In this document: piece by piece, positions 50,063 to 62,372 of the stretch | Position numbering within the stretch: the stretch's first letter is position 1 | How the letters are laid out: each line of letters begins with the position of its first letter | Assembly: GCA_029204225.1 (NCBI GenBank) | Contig: CM055104.1 | Coordinates: 19,935,761-19,999,760, forward strand | From: Diphasiastrum complanatum | Lineage: Eukaryota; Streptophyta; Lycopodiopsida; Lycopodiales; Lycopodiaceae | Direction: 5' to 3' | Length of the DNA stretch: 64,000 bases | Made by a program: the position numbers and the translations under genes | The notes under the pieces: generated by a model | What the model saw: the letters and a program-made list of their open reading frames with translations, nothing else | Database searches by the model: none | What the model was told of the DNA's origin: nothing

Positions 50063-51063
50063 ATGCACGCGCGCACGCGATTAATAATTGCCTTGTTATT
50101 GTAGCACACTATATTGAGATATTATTGATACCGACATTTTTTAATTTGGCATTATACATGACATACCGCCCTTTGGTCTGGTGGACAACACTTTCACATT
50201 GTATGCATGGAAAAAAAAGAGAATGGCATTCGATTGTGGGGTGATGACAATGTTTCATCAAGCCAATCATGGTAGTGCAATGGATACCAATTTGGTTGAA
50301 AGCAATATCAATAACCAAGACAAGAAATTATTTTTTTTTGAAAAATATCGAGCTCGAAGATGCAACAACAAACAATGATGATGAAAGAGATGAGAAAAAT
50401 TATGCACAAGATAACCCACATAATGAAGAAAATGAAACAATCCAAAATATTTTTCACTCTCCTCTTCTTTGTTATTTTGACAAATATTCTACATTAGATT
50501 AATTTCATTCTCTTTGCTTTTCATGTGAAAAAAGTTCAACACAACACAAAAATACAACAAAATAATTTTTTATAATCCCAATATTTCTAAACTATAAGAA
50601 ACATATAGTATAAGGACTCATGCAATTCAAGCTCTAAAAATTAGTCCCAAAATTGACATTCAATCTAATGTCGTTGGGCAACGGTGGTAAAAAAAAGCAC
50701 TCTCAAGATTTTGTATGCTCAAAAAATACAACATCGCCTCGTAACACTTAAGGTGAACATCAGTGGGTGACGTCCAACAAAGCTACGTAATAAAAAAACC
50801 CTTTCTCATCAATGATGAAGAAACCTTTTTTGATTTTTTTTCCTTTTTAAAGTGAACTTTACACATCATCACAAACATTGCTACGTGAATTATCACAAAG
50901 CAACAATTAATAGGCAATGTTTTTTTTTTTAAATGATGTCACTATAAGACTCATAGAGCGATGTTTAACTTAGTCTAAATAAATGTCGCAAATTTCTGTG
51001 GCTTTGCACTCTCGCTGTAATAGTGTACATATATACATATATATTTGTGTGAATGCATGCATG

Positions 51064-51065
<2 letters not shown>

Positions 51066-51138
<73 letters not shown>
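51066..51138. repeat. (TG)n microsatellite
   Basis: TG run of about 36 units preceded by a repeated ATGC motif (GCATGCATGCATG). A (CA)n run lies nearby at 51362-51385, also next to GCGTGCGCGCGCACGCG. Confidence 0.95.
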
Positions 51139-51140
<2 letters not shown>

Positions 51141-51409
51141 ATGTATATATACAATATATACAATAACATATCTATCAAATACAAAAAAAATTATATTAGC
51201 ATTCCAGACAATGTTTCACTATTTAGAATGCTCATGTCCCGCATAAGCGTTTTGAAACATGGGGATGTAACGAAATGTGTTCCACTGCATTTATGATATA
51301 TATATACCATAGATGTAGCAGAACATGTTCCGTTGCATGCACACGCGTGCGCGCGCACGCGCACACACACACACACACACACACATTTAATCCCGACAAA
51401 TTTCTTACC

Positions 51410-53830
51410 CTACACATATTTGTTGCTAGCTAGCTTTTTCACCCTTGTTGAGTCGATCAATTTAAGCCCTTTGTTAGAATGTTGCACATGTAATCATTTT
51501 ATAATTTTTTTAACAAAATTATATCAAGATCATAAAGCAAAACATATTTGTTTCTCTTATTATGTGTCCAAATGTGCAATTCCTATAAGCGCAAGGGCAT
51601 AAGAACATCTATGAAAACATAGTTTTCATTAAAACATGAGGTCTATGATAACGATTATCAATTGTAAATGCTGATAAATGTCAAGGTAGGCACAAGATAT
51701 GGATATGTGAAAGGATGTTACCCATGAAACATAGATTTTTATGTGGAGAATCTTTAGATTGTTCTATGTGCATCATACGATGGACACTTATCATGGATAA
51801 GTTTTATAAAATAGCCTTGTTAAATGGTAGAAAATGAAATGAATGCTTCTACTTTTAAACACTTTGTCTATACATTCCAAACAAAATTATGTTAAATTCT
51901 TCCTACAACACATATATTATAAAACTAGTACACTATGTTTTGAGATTTTACAGTTTATTTGCATGTCATGAATTTCTCCTTTTACATAAAAAAGAAGAAG
52001 CTATGAGCCTAGATTTACATCTAGCCTACTAACCATAGTTTGGTTGGAATATGTGATTAGTGTGTAGCAAGCTTGCTACAAATTGCTGGGATTTGTCTTT
52101 CACTCATCCTATAAGCTCGTCTATTTGTGAGTTTTAGTCTAATTTGATGAAGGTTTTTGAAGTGTGTTTAGGCACTTTTGTAAATGTAATGTGAGTAGCT
52201 CTTATTAAAACGTGGTTCTACATATGAGGGGTAGTTGTAACTCAAGAACTAGTAAAAGAGACATGGAGGCACTCAAATGTCATACAAAGTTAGAATATTC
52301 CTAATAACCCTTGAAAATAAAAATATAACTACAACAAGATGTGTTAACAATGCTTAAGTGAGCATCTTGTCCCTTTTTTGAATGAATTTTAAAATATTGG
52401 AGTGTTTTGTTATTATTTTTATTATCATTGATGGGCAATAATTTTCATACACTCTCGACACTTGTCCATAGTCATAGTATGAAGTCATTTTGCAAGTAGT
52501 TATCTATATACATAATTGCAGTTTGTTTAGTCATCCTACACATGTATGTTGCTAGTTAGTTTTTTCACTCTTGTTAACTCCACCATTTTAAGTTCTCTAC
52601 TAGAATGTTTGCACATGGTAATCTTTCTATAGATTATTTAACGAAATTATATCAAGATTACAAAGTAGAACATCTTGGTTTCTCTTATTATGTGTCCATA
52701 TGTGCAATTCCTAAAAGGACATATGAATGGTAAAAGCATCTATGAAGTATTAGTTCTATCAAAACATAAGCTCTATAATGACAATTATCTATAAGCTTGT
52801 AAATGTAAATGAATTGTCAAGGGAAGCATGAGATATGGAGATGTGAAAGCATGTTACACGTGAAACATACATTCTTATGTGGAGAATCTTTAGAATGTTC
52901 TATGCACATTTTATGATGGACACTTGTTATGGATAAGTTTTATGAGCTAGCTCTTTAAATAGTAGAAAATGAAAGAACACACTTCTACTACAACTGTGGT
53001 AAACCTTCCAAACAAAATTATGTTATTCCTACAACACATTTATCAAAAAGCTAGTACGTTATGTTTTGAAAATTCTATAATTTCTTGCATGTCATCTATG
53101 ATAAATTATTTATCTTATACCCACATGTTGTAAGCTTCTTCATCTTTACTCCACTTTTGAAGCCCTTTATTAGAGTTTTCGCATGGTGATCTTTTATAGA
53201 TTTTTTAACAAAATCCCAAAATCACACAGACGTTGATACTCCTGGTTTTATTTTGAACTTTTGATTCCAAAATTGCAGTCACTAGAAGTGCATATCAATG
53301 GTAAAAGCACATAAAAGAATTTGTTTAAACAAAACATAAGTTCTATGATAACAACTATTGACATGCTTGCATATGTCAATGAATTGGCAAGATAAGCATG
53401 CAATATGGACTTTTACAAATTAGTTATGTTATAGGGTAGAATATGAAAGAAGGAATGGGAAGAAATTGAAAGAGCTCACCTCTACTCTATGGTAATTTGT
53501 TAAACCATTCCAGACAAAATTCTTTGAATTTTTTTGACATGTCATCATTAGAAAACTATTACATTTTAAAATTTTGGTCTTTACAATTTTGTAATTGTAA
53601 TTTTTTTACATGCCATCATCATGATAAATTCCTCATCTTATAGATATATGCTTCTAACTTTTTCAATGTTCTTGACTCCAATGTTTTGAGTCGTCTTTCA
53701 AAGTGTTGAACATGGTAATCCTTCCATCAATTATTTTACAAAATTACCTTAAAGAACATCATGGTTATTTTTATTATGTGCAATTACTAGGCATATAGAC
53801 TTTATGAAAACATGTGTTGACTCACTTACA
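51410..53830 (+). repeat. Degenerate tandem array, unit about 0.5-0.6 kb
   Basis: The phrase series TTGCTAGCTAG / TTTTTCACCCTTGTT / ATGTTGCACATG(T/G)TAATC / AAAATTATATCAAGAT / TCTCTTATTATGTGTCCA recurs. The best-matching copies begin near 51415 and 52540; weaker ones begin near 53115 and 53640, and one is likely near 51970. GCATGTCAT precedes several units. There is no coding potential. It could be a decayed satellite or a multiply duplicated intergenic segment. Confidence 0.6.
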
Positions 53831-54799
53831 AGGAAGCACATATGAACACCACTTGCATAAATTTTGCTCATGAGTCACAAAAAGTATGTATAGGCTTGGC
53901 AGCAAATGGAGTAGAAACATATAACCATATATAAGTACTTGTTGCACCACTTGCACTAGCTCAAAAATTATAATCAATGACAAAAAATTTGGATCCCCTT
54001 TGTGATTGTGCATTTGCATTAGATTTTTCCTTGAATAGATGACTAAAACCAATGTTGGGCAACATCTAAATGTAAAACGTTGTGAAAAAATTAGATCACA
54101 AAGATCTAATTATGCCCTTTGATCTTTAGCTAAAGAGAGCACACTAGCTTCATTACCAATGTGAAAAATCATGCATCAACTACGCAAAGAAGATGAAAAC
54201 TCAATAAGAGCTTGTCATAAACACTTGGATATCATATGCTACTATTCATGTCCTCACATGTGTGGATTCATATACATAAGAAAAACAACATTCTACACAA
54301 ATAACACATAGATATCATATGCTATTGTCCCTATCCAACAACCATATAATATCAGTACTCACACGTGTGGATTCATATACATAAGAAAATTCACAATATC
54401 ACCACCAAGATGCAAGATATTGATGTAGAAATCCAAAGAGATACCTTTCATAAGAATGAATCAGAGAGATAAATTTCTCTCACACTTGTATGTCTTTTAT
54501 AGCAGCCTCTTGACCATTTAGATCATCTTGCCTAAGCTTATCAACTTATGGAAGTTTCTAGGTACTTGCCATAAACTTAGACTAACTTTACTAGATTTCT
54601 TGACAATTTGCACACATTCACATGAAATCGCTCAAACAAGATAGAAAAAGTAAAGTAACTTTGAACAACACTTCCTTGCTGATCCCTTGACCTTACTTGA
54701 TTCTTCAAACACCTACAAAGTGATATGGTTCAAGGTTGAGGCCCAAGGTTTAGAAAAATAGCCAAAACACCCATGGTAATGACTTTCTAACACCTCAGT

Positions 54800-55025
54800 A
54801 GGTTCCATACCTCTCCGACCAAGGCATAGACACCTACCTGCCCTTATCCAAGGACACAAGTACCTTAATCTAAAGGCACATATCCTTTATCCTAAGGGTA
54901 CCCCTTATCCAAGGGTAACTTGATTTCATACCTCCGACCAAGGTATAGTCACTTGTCTGTCCTTATTCAAAGGCACCTACCCTTAATCCTAAGGGTACCC
55001 CTTATCCAAGAATAACTTGCCATTT
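54800..55025. repeat. Two imperfect repeats of about 115 bp
   Basis: CCTCCGACCAAGGTATAG, CTTATCCAAGGGTAAC and TAATCCTAAGGGTACCCCTT recur in two successive units, near the 3' end of the adjoining gypsy element and possibly part of its untranslated region or LTR. Confidence 0.65.
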
Positions 55026-55122
55026 AGTCCCCAACATGGAATGGACATATAGAAAAATTTGGAAAATTCTTCTGGAGATCAGCCTCCTTTTCCCAGGTAT
55101 CCTCTTCTTTTGATTTGCTCCT

Positions 55123-56208
55123 TCACCTGACTAAAAATTCTCGAAGCACTCTATTCCTTAGATTTTTCTGCCGGCTATTAATAATTGCCTTGGGTTTAGG
55201 TGGTCCACTCACAAACTCATTTAACTGATGCTTAGCACATTTAAGTATATAGGCCTCTATTTGACTTTTCATCTTAGGCCACCAAAATTGCCGTCGAACT
55301 AGGTCAAGTGTTCTTTGTATACCCGAATGTCCTACGCATGGACTATCATGACACTCATGCAAGATTTGGGCCCTTACTATGTCATTCTCTAGTACACACA
55401 TCTTGCCTTTACAAAACAAAATCCTATTTCGAATAGCAAAATCCAATTCAGTCTTTTTCTGATTCGAGGAATCTTGCATACTTGAATCGACCCCAAAATG
55501 TACTTGTTGCCAATACTTTCCAAAAAAAGGATCAGACTCATATAGTCCTTGGAGAGACTGAAACAACCTTGGTTCTGTAACAGTAAAGCATAACTGATTA
55601 ATAACCGGTAAATGACTCAAAGCATCTACTAGAGTATTTTGACTTCCTTTACAATAACGTATAGAAAAGTCAAAGATTTGCATTAGCTCAGTCCATCTAA
55701 CTTGCCTCTCCTTTAAATCTGTAGCATCACAGAAATATCGAAGAGTTTGATGATCCATCAAAATCTCAAATCTGGCTCCATACAAATAATGTCGTCAAAT
55801 TTTCAAGACATGAACAATTGCAAACAGATCCTTCTCATAGGTACAATACCTAGATTGAACAAGATTGAGTTTCTTGCTTTCATAAGCAACATGATGTCCA
55901 TCTTGCATCAAAACAGCTCCAATAGCATAATCACTAGCATCGATCCTAACCACAAAAGCCTTATTAGGATCGCCAATGATTAATATTGGTGCTAAAGTGA
56001 CACTTTTCTTAAGCAACTCAAACCAATTATTCATATCCTCTGTCCACTCCACTAGTGGACTCTTAGCCCTCCGACTTAGCTTCTTATAGCCTTTCAAGGC
56101 CTGGGTAAGAGAAAATGTCAATTGAGCAAATTGGAAATATGCCGACGAAAAAATCTTACAAACCCCAAGAAAGACTTGATTTTCCAAATTGTGGTAAGAA
56201 TAGGCCAT
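55123..56208 (-). pseudogene. Gypsy connection, RNase H and integrase zinc-binding region
   Basis: The frame at 55795-56208 includes IIGDPNKAFVVRIDASDYAIGA (RNase H start) and ESKKLNLVQSRYCTYEKDLFAIVHVL. The frame at 55123-55785 gives MDHQTLRYF, LVDALSH, and the H-H-C-C region ending FWWPKMKSQIEAYILKC. It ends before any integrase core. Confidence 0.85.
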
Positions 56209-56248
56209 TCAATGACCCTCTAGATACGATCAGCCTCGATCTCCACTC

Positions 56249-56560
56249 CTAGTTCAAAAATCTTATGCCCCAAGTAGGACAATTTAGTAATGTCCGGTCT
56301 GAATTACATAGGTAAATGAGACAACCAATAGCTTGACAATATAAAGTAGTGTCAAATGATTCACCATCACCTTGACTACTTAATTTCAGACCTGTCTCCA
56401 TAGGTGTAGCAACCGGCTTGCAATCTTCCATCTTGAACCGCTTCAAAATCTACCCAATGTAGCGTTCTTGAGAGATGAAAGTTCCAGCCCCTTCTTGTAC
56501 AAATTCAAGACCAAGATAAAAGTGCAATAGGCCTAAATCTGAGGTTTTAAAAACCATACC
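56249..56560 (-). mobile_element. Copia reverse-transcriptase fragment inside gypsy pol
   Basis: Between the gypsy RT active-site region and the gypsy connection domain the minus strand reads as copia RT/RNase H: LGLEFVQEGAGTF, LKRFKMEDCKPVATPMETGL and YCQAIGCLIYL. The gypsy sequence resumes immediately afterwards (LGHKIFELGVEIEADRI, from about 56280 down, with slight overlap uncertainty). It has no copia ends of its own. Confidence 0.8.
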
Positions 56561-56571
56561 AAGATCAAGTA

Positions 56572-57290
56572 TTACGGCATCAATCTCATACTGAACATTA
56601 GGATATCATCTAAGAGTACCACTACGAATCTTCCCAAATATGGCCTGAACAAATCATTCATCATCCGTTGGAAAGTTGCTGGTGCATTGGTTAGACCAAA
56701 AGGGAACACCAAAAATTCATAGTGTCCAAAGCAAGTTCGAAAATCTGTTTTTGGTATATCTTCTGCCCTAATGCATATTTGATCGTATTCCAATCTTAGA
56801 TCTATCTTGTTAAACTACTTAGCACCACCAAGATAATCTATTAGGTCATCCATCCATGGTAGTGGATATCTATTTTTAACGGTTACCTTGTTCAATTTCT
56901 TATAATCAATGCAAAAACCTTATAGTCCCATCTTTCTTGGCAACCAGAACCACTGGTGATTCCCAAGGAGACTTACTAAGTTGTACCCACTCCTTCTTCA
57001 AGTAATCATGTAAATGCCTACTTACCTCAGCCTCTTCCGATGCACTGATCCGATAAGGATGTTGTGCGATCATAATTGAACCAGGTATAAGGTTTATGAT
57101 CAACTGTCCTTTCGGGTGGTAAACCTACAGGAAGGTCTAAAAAAACATCATTGAATTCTTGCCTAAGTTCATTATAGGCTTCAAACTCTGTAGTGTTCTC
57201 ACTGGGTATATTCATGACATTTATCTTAAGTTTTTTTATCATTGCAGCAAATGAAATCATTATGAAAACATAAATAAATTTTAAAATCAT
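56572..57290 (-). pseudogene. Gypsy reverse transcriptase, 5' part, active site altered
   Basis: Contains LPVGLPPERTVDHKP, then [55 protein letters not shown] and [12 protein letters not shown]. The catalytic box reads LLDD instead of YxDD, and frameshifts occur near 57030-57060 and 56800-56900, so it is inactive. Confidence 0.85.
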
Positions 57291-57749
57291 AATTCTTCAT
57301 AATTGAATTAAGTTCTTGTTTAGAATAAGGATTAACATTTTTAGTGTTAACACTTAAACTAGACTTGATCTTAAGCAAACAATTTTCATGCATAAAAGAT
57401 AAAGATTTTTCAACAAAATCAATTCTTAATGACTTATTCTTATCAAAATGCCATTGTTGTCCGAGAACAATATCTACATTAGCTAATGCAACAACATGAA
57501 GTTCTAGTTTCTCAGAGTAATCCTATATGTGTAACTCTACATCAGGAACAACATAATCCATAAACTCCGAATTGTTTCCTGATGCCATTGTCACACAGTA
57601 ACTTTTCTCACTTTTTCGGGTAGGAAGGCTTAGCATCTGCACCAAATTTACATTAATAAAGTTATGAGTGGATCCTGTGTCAAAAAGGACATTAACAACT
57701 TGATCTTTAACTTTACCTTTTATGCAAATAAGGTCATTAGGTCCAAAAA

Positions 57750-58256
57750 CTAAAGAACTAAGAAAAATACATCCATCTCATTACTTCGAGATAGATTACC
57801 TGAGGTAGAAGCTGAGTTTTTGACGCAATCTTGTGTAAGGTGACCCTCGCCATTGCACTTGAAGCACATGTTCTTCTTACGAGCTTCAGCTATATCTTTG
57901 CCACCCTGATGGTTTTTGAAGTTTTTCTTGGTTTTCTTAGAATTGTTGAAATTGGGATGTGTTTCATTAACAACTTCCCTATCCTTCCTCTTGAATTGAA
58001 AACCTTTCTTTGGCTCATTAAACTGGTGACCCCTAGATGGCTTAGTTGTGTCATCAGAATACTTTGTAGCCCTAATAGCACCCTCTAGGGTTTTTGGATG
58101 GTTCCTATGAACATCCACTTGGCAATCTTTTGATAACCCATCAATAAACATAAACATTTGTACCTTTGGTGGAATCTCACTATAAAGTGGATTCAGGTAC
58201 TCATGAAAATCTTGAATAAATTGTTCCAAACCTTTATTCATTGTTAAATGACTCAA
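57750..58256 (-). pseudogene. Gypsy gag C-terminal part with CCHC zinc knuckle
   Basis: 168-codon frame with the gag pattern GLEQFIQDFHEYLNPLYSEI and PPKVQMFMFIDGL, followed by a basic region and CFKCNGEGHLTQDC, a complete CX2CX4HX4C nucleic-acid-binding motif. The upstream half lies beyond a stop just before 58300. Confidence 0.85.
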
Positions 58257-58503
58257 CTTTTGAGAGTGTTCATAGTCATCTAATAGTGATAGGAAGTATT
58301 CCCTAAAAACTATTCAAAAATTATCCCCTATACAAGGTTGATTGCCTTTTGCAACTAGGTCATCCCACCATACTAAGGTTCTTCCTTCAAAGAACATAGT
58401 TACAGTGGACAACTTTTCACATTCAGGGAATTGGTTCATCCCAAAGTATTTGTTCCATGCATTAAGCCATGAACTTACCACTTGCAAGTTCCTATCTTTC
58501 TTC

Positions 58504-59205
58504 TGTGAAAGTACTGTACTTTAGGACCATAAATGGATCTACAAAAGATCCACAAGAGTGATTGGACACCTGCTTAACAATCTATCAAAAAACTAGACAC
58601 AAAAAAGTTGATCTAGATTGGCAATTTGACAAACAACAAGCATTAACAATCAAAAGCATTGATAAACATTGAAATCCGAGCTCACACATGTGTACTACAG
58701 GCTGTAGTACGGCCTTCAACCTGAGAAACAAGTAGAAATTGATTTGGTTTCATTTGGATCACAAAAACTCAATGTACATAGTGAACTAGCTTGAGATTGC
58801 CAATGAGCTCCAAAATTTTTCTATCTTCTCACTATGGGAGCTTGGAATACATAGCAAATTCGACTTCCTTCTTGAAGTTAGGTGGATTTCCAGCATGTAA
58901 TAAGGAAGTTAACTCACCCTTCTTGACCTAAAATGAAACCCTAGTCTATTTCCTAGAGTCATGCTTGGTAGATAGCTAGTTGGTCAAATTTTCACCTTAA
59001 ATCTAGGATTTAGGTTCTATAAACTAGAAATCACTACCAAAATGACATGACAAACCCTATGGACTTGAACTAACCTACATTGGGATGGGTTTCCCATGTG
59101 GCATCATGGCCTCACATGTGTGGAATCCACTTATGTACAAAATTTACATTATACTACATAGTTTTTTATCAAGCTAGATTTGCCAATTTTTGGCAATTCT
59201 TCACA
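58504..59205 (-). repeat. Copia 3' LTR
   Basis: Same length as 62373-63074, with only scattered substitutions by eye. The palindrome is conserved at 58692-58710. Its left edge cuts the gypsy gag frame. Confidence 0.9.
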
Positions 59206-59543
59206 CTCCTCCTCAAATTTAGCTTGATCTATTTACAACTCTCTTGATGGATGAATGAAAGCTTTTAGAAGTGTGTAAAAAATCCAGCTACAAACAAGGA
59301 ACTTTTGAGACTCCAATAGAGAATGATGTCCATGAAGGATCTTTCACCACCTCTTAGAGGATCCCTTACAAGATGTTCCATAAATGTGTCTATATACATG
59401 TAGCACACTTCAAAAACTATACATCATGCCAAGCCATGGATTCCAAGGCATTTTGTGCACTTGAAGATACATCAATAAAACTATTAAGTGCATACATAAT
59501 GTTGCCAAAGACAACTTGCCTTGCTTGATCCATATGATTGAGC

Positions 59544-61595
59544 CTAGATGGCTCCATCTTGATACTCAAGGTTCTTCTCGAAGTCCTTGGGTTGAGCTTG
59601 CTCCTCCACTTGACTCGACTCCAAAAAATCAATGAATTGAATAAGGTGTTGATCCAAAGGTGCTTCTTCAAGTTTACAAATCTTCCACTCTTGAAAGATC
59701 ACATTTTCACCATTGACAAATTCTTTGGTTGAAAACAAGTAGATTATACAATCTCTAGTTGAAGAGCAAAACACTACCATTATTTCTATCATTGAAATAT
59801 GATAATCTTTGGTCCTTACATTGGAATGATCATGCACAAAGCATGTGGACACAAAGATTTCCAAAGCAAATGATGTTTTATCTTTTATGACTCTATTGAA
59901 ACTATTACAAAAATAGCTATCCAATGAAATTGCTTTATCAACAACAAATCTAGATTTCAAAGCATCCCATTTCATTGTCTTGTCATACAAAGTAATAAAC
60001 ACCATGAATCTTAAAGGTAAGAGAAAAGTCACCTCATGTCTACTAATACTTTCCAAAAAGTATTCAAAGATAGTAGACTCTCCAATGCTCGCCACCCTTG
60101 CAAGATGCACACTTGAATGGACAATCTGCATACAATTTGATGACTCGGCCATTGTCATTGAGGACTCCCTTGGAACTCTCATGCTTTGAGGCTGATCCTC
60201 AAGATCTTCCTCCTTTTGATGCTCCTCCTCAATACAAGCAAGATCACACTTTGCCAAGATCTCCTCTTGAGTGATCTCCTCCTTTGCCAAGCTCATTCTT
60301 TCAAAAGCAACACTAGCTTCCAACTTAAACAATCTTCCATGTTTAAATCCCTTTGCAATGCAAACATCATTCTTCAAGATGAAGCAAACACCATGCTTAA
60401 AGTGGACATCCAAACCACTTTCTAAGAGTAGACCAACACTAAGCATATTCTTGGTGATTGATGGTACATAAAGGACATTTTCTAGATCCATGCATTTTGA
60501 GGATTCTAGACACAAAGAGATGGTACCAACACCATCTATCCTACACTCTTCATCATTTTCAGTAAAGAAAAACTTTTTAGCAGCATTGAAAGAGTGTAAG
60601 GTTGAAAAAAAATCCTTTTCACAAGACATGTGGGAGCTAGCCCCACTGTCGATCCACCAATTGTCTCTTGTATTGCTATTGCTTGTTGGTGAGGATGTAG
60701 ATGCCATCAAGAGTACATCTACTTCATCCTCCTCCTCCTCCTTTGCAAGGTTTCCTTGTTTGTCCACCTCCACTTGTGCTCTTAGCCTCATGTAGCATTC
60801 AGATGCATAATGCCCCTTCTTTCCACAAAAGAAGCATTTTTGCTTTGACTTGTCCTTTGAGCTTGATGCATCATCCTCTTCTTTGGCCTCCTTTGGATGT
60901 TTCTTCTTTCCATTGGTCTTCTTTTTGCCCTTGAATGAGAAATTGGCTTTCTCATCGACATCCTGCAAAGACAAGGAGCTCATCCTAGATTTTGCATGGA
61001 GCATCCTACACTCTTTAGCCACTAATACACTGTGAAGTTTTTCTATAGTTGGCAAAGTGTCTTGGATGGCAAAACTTTGGACCAAATTTGCAAAGTCATC
61101 TCCTAGACCATTAAGGACAATTTGTACAAGCTCTCCATCATGAATCTTCTCTCCAATGGTAGCCAACTCCCTATTTAGAGACTTGATTCTGAGTACATAA
61201 TCTTGTGCACTCTCCTCACTTCTCTTCATGCTTTGCAAAATCTGATTTCTAAGCATGAGTACTCTTGAAGTGTTACTAGATTCATAGATTGATTTTAAAG
61301 ACTCCCAAGCCTCTTTAGCACTAGTACATGATGACACTTCTCTCAACAAATCATTGCTCACATTCATCTTCACACAATGAAGTGCAAGTCTAGATCTCTT
61401 CTTGTATCTAGCGAACTCCTGTGCACCTAGAGGTTCATCTTCATCTTCAATCAAGAACTCATGAAGGTCTTGGAGCACCAAGAGTGGCTCCATCCTAACC
61501 TTCCAAATAGCATAATTTGTAGAATTCAATCTCTCACTAGCTTCTAGAAGGTATGCTCCAGCAGATCCCATCTTACTAGTGACTTCTACAAACAA
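59544..61595 (-). CDS. Copia gag-protease polyprotein with unrecognised C-terminal tail (683 codons, open)
   Basis: Residues 10-200 are copia gag (NSTNYAIWKVRMEPLL, AKEAWESLKSIYESSNTSR). A basic stretch at 220-250 precedes a complete CCHC knuckle CFFCGKKGHYASEC (254-267). The protease motif WWIDSGASSHMSC lies at 313-325 and LENVLYVPSITKNMLSVG at 371-388. Up to about residue 440 it parallels the neighbouring copy. Then, where integrase should start (WHKRLGHP in that copy), it changes to an acidic segment and about 240 residues of no family I know. No stop interrupts the frame, which is notable in such decayed surroundings. It may be a deletion junction or an acquired segment. Confidence 0.85.
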   Translation of the reverse strand: MFVEVTSKMGSAGAYLLEASERLNSTNYAIWKVRMEPLLVLQDLHEFLIEDEDEPLGAQEFARYKKRSRLALHCVKMNVSNDLLREVSSCTSAKEAWESLKSIYESSNTSRVLMLRNQILQSMKRSEESAQDYVLRIKSLNRELATIGEKIHDGELVQIVLNGLGDDFANLVQSFAIQDTLPTIEKLHSVLVAKECRMLHAKSRMSSLSLQDVDEKANFSFKGKKKTNGKKKHPKEAKEEDDASSSKDKSKQKCFFCGKKGHYASECYMRLRAQVEVDKQGNLAKEEEEDEVDVLLMASTSSPTSNSNTRDNWWIDSGASSHMSCEKDFFSTLHSFNAAKKFFFTENDEECRIDGVGTISLCLESSKCMDLENVLYVPSITKNMLSVGLLLESGLDVHFKHGVCFILKNDVCIAKGFKHGRLFKLEASVAFERMSLAKEEITQEEILAKCDLACIEEEHQKEEDLEDQPQSMRVPRESSMTMAESSNCMQIVHSSVHLARVASIGESTIFEYFLESISRHEVTFLLPLRFMVFITLYDKTMKWDALKSRFVVDKAISLDSYFCNSFNRVIKDKTSFALEIFVSTCFVHDHSNVRTKDYHISMIEIMVVFCSSTRDCIIYLFSTKEFVNGENVIFQEWKICKLEEAPLDQHLIQFIDFLESSQVEEQAQPKDFEKNLEYQDGAI

Positions 61596-62360
61596 GAAAT
61601 AGATTTGATTGACTTGAAACTCACAAAGGTCTCACACTTGCAGCGTTTCACTCAAATTTGATTTCTATTCCAACAAATGGACTTATAATCACAGTTCTAT
61701 CACTTCCTCACAAAGCTGGAATGAAGATAAGATGAAGTGAAAACTACTTTCAAACAAATCTTGCCAAGAAATGGATTTGATTGTCTCTAGAAACTCACTA
61801 AGGTCTCTCTTTTGTAGTTTTTCACTCAAATTAGATTTCTAATCCAACAAATGGACTTATAATCTCAGTTCTAGCACTCCCTCACAAAGTTGGAATGAAG
61901 ATAAGGTGATGTGAAATCTACTTACAATCAAATCTTGCCAATTTTGGCTATTTTTGGACAAAAAAATGACTTAATCTCTTTCTTCCTTCTTGGTGTACTT
62001 TCAAGACCTGTTTTTAACCTTAATAGGACTTGAACTCAGCCTAGATTAATTAGATTCCATGAAACAAATTCAAATCTAATCAATGGCAAATGATCTTGGT
62101 AGATTATCCTAGGATCTCCACCAGAAATTACACCAACAGCTCACAAATTGAATTTTTTTGGATCAAATGAATACCAAGCATTAAATGCAGGTTCAGAGGT
62201 GCCCACACATGTGGACAGTATGGAGACCCCTACCAAGTTTGGGATCAAATCTCCTCACCAAAATCAAGATTCTAGCTTGCCCTCTCAATACTAGCTTTTA
62301 GCACCAAAACTTGCTAAAAATGGATTTGCATTAGATCAATGGCTTATGCCCTTGTACTTG

Positions 62361-62372
62361 GCTCTAATACCA
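62361..62372 (-). promoter_or_regulatory. Copia primer-binding site, initiator tRNA-Met type
   Basis: The minus strand reads TGGTATTAGAGC immediately after the LTR end CA, one base from the standard plant TGGTATCAGAGC. Confidence 0.88.

Larger units (their letters stand above)
55123..58503 (-). mobile_element. Second Ty3/gypsy element, truncated, with a copia insert
   Basis: Reading on the minus strand: gag core (58503-57880) with VWWDDLVAKGN, zinc knuckle CFKCNGEGHLTQDC (about 57860-57820), protease VLFDTGSTHNFIN (about 57690-57650), RT (57103-56572), a foreign copia segment, the connection and RNase H region (56208-55620) and the integrase zinc-binding domain (HECHDSPCVGHSG to about 55200). 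The integrase core is absent, several frames are shifted, and the gag 5' end is cut by the LTR starting at 58504. No LTRs of its own were found. Confidence 0.85.

Noticed and set aside
50983-51602. Frames around the TG and CA repeats near 51.1 and 51.37 kb
   Set aside because: Low-complexity translation only.
59980-61035. Plus-strand frames across 59.9-61.0 kb
   Set aside because: Antisense shadows of the 683-codon copia gag-protease frame.
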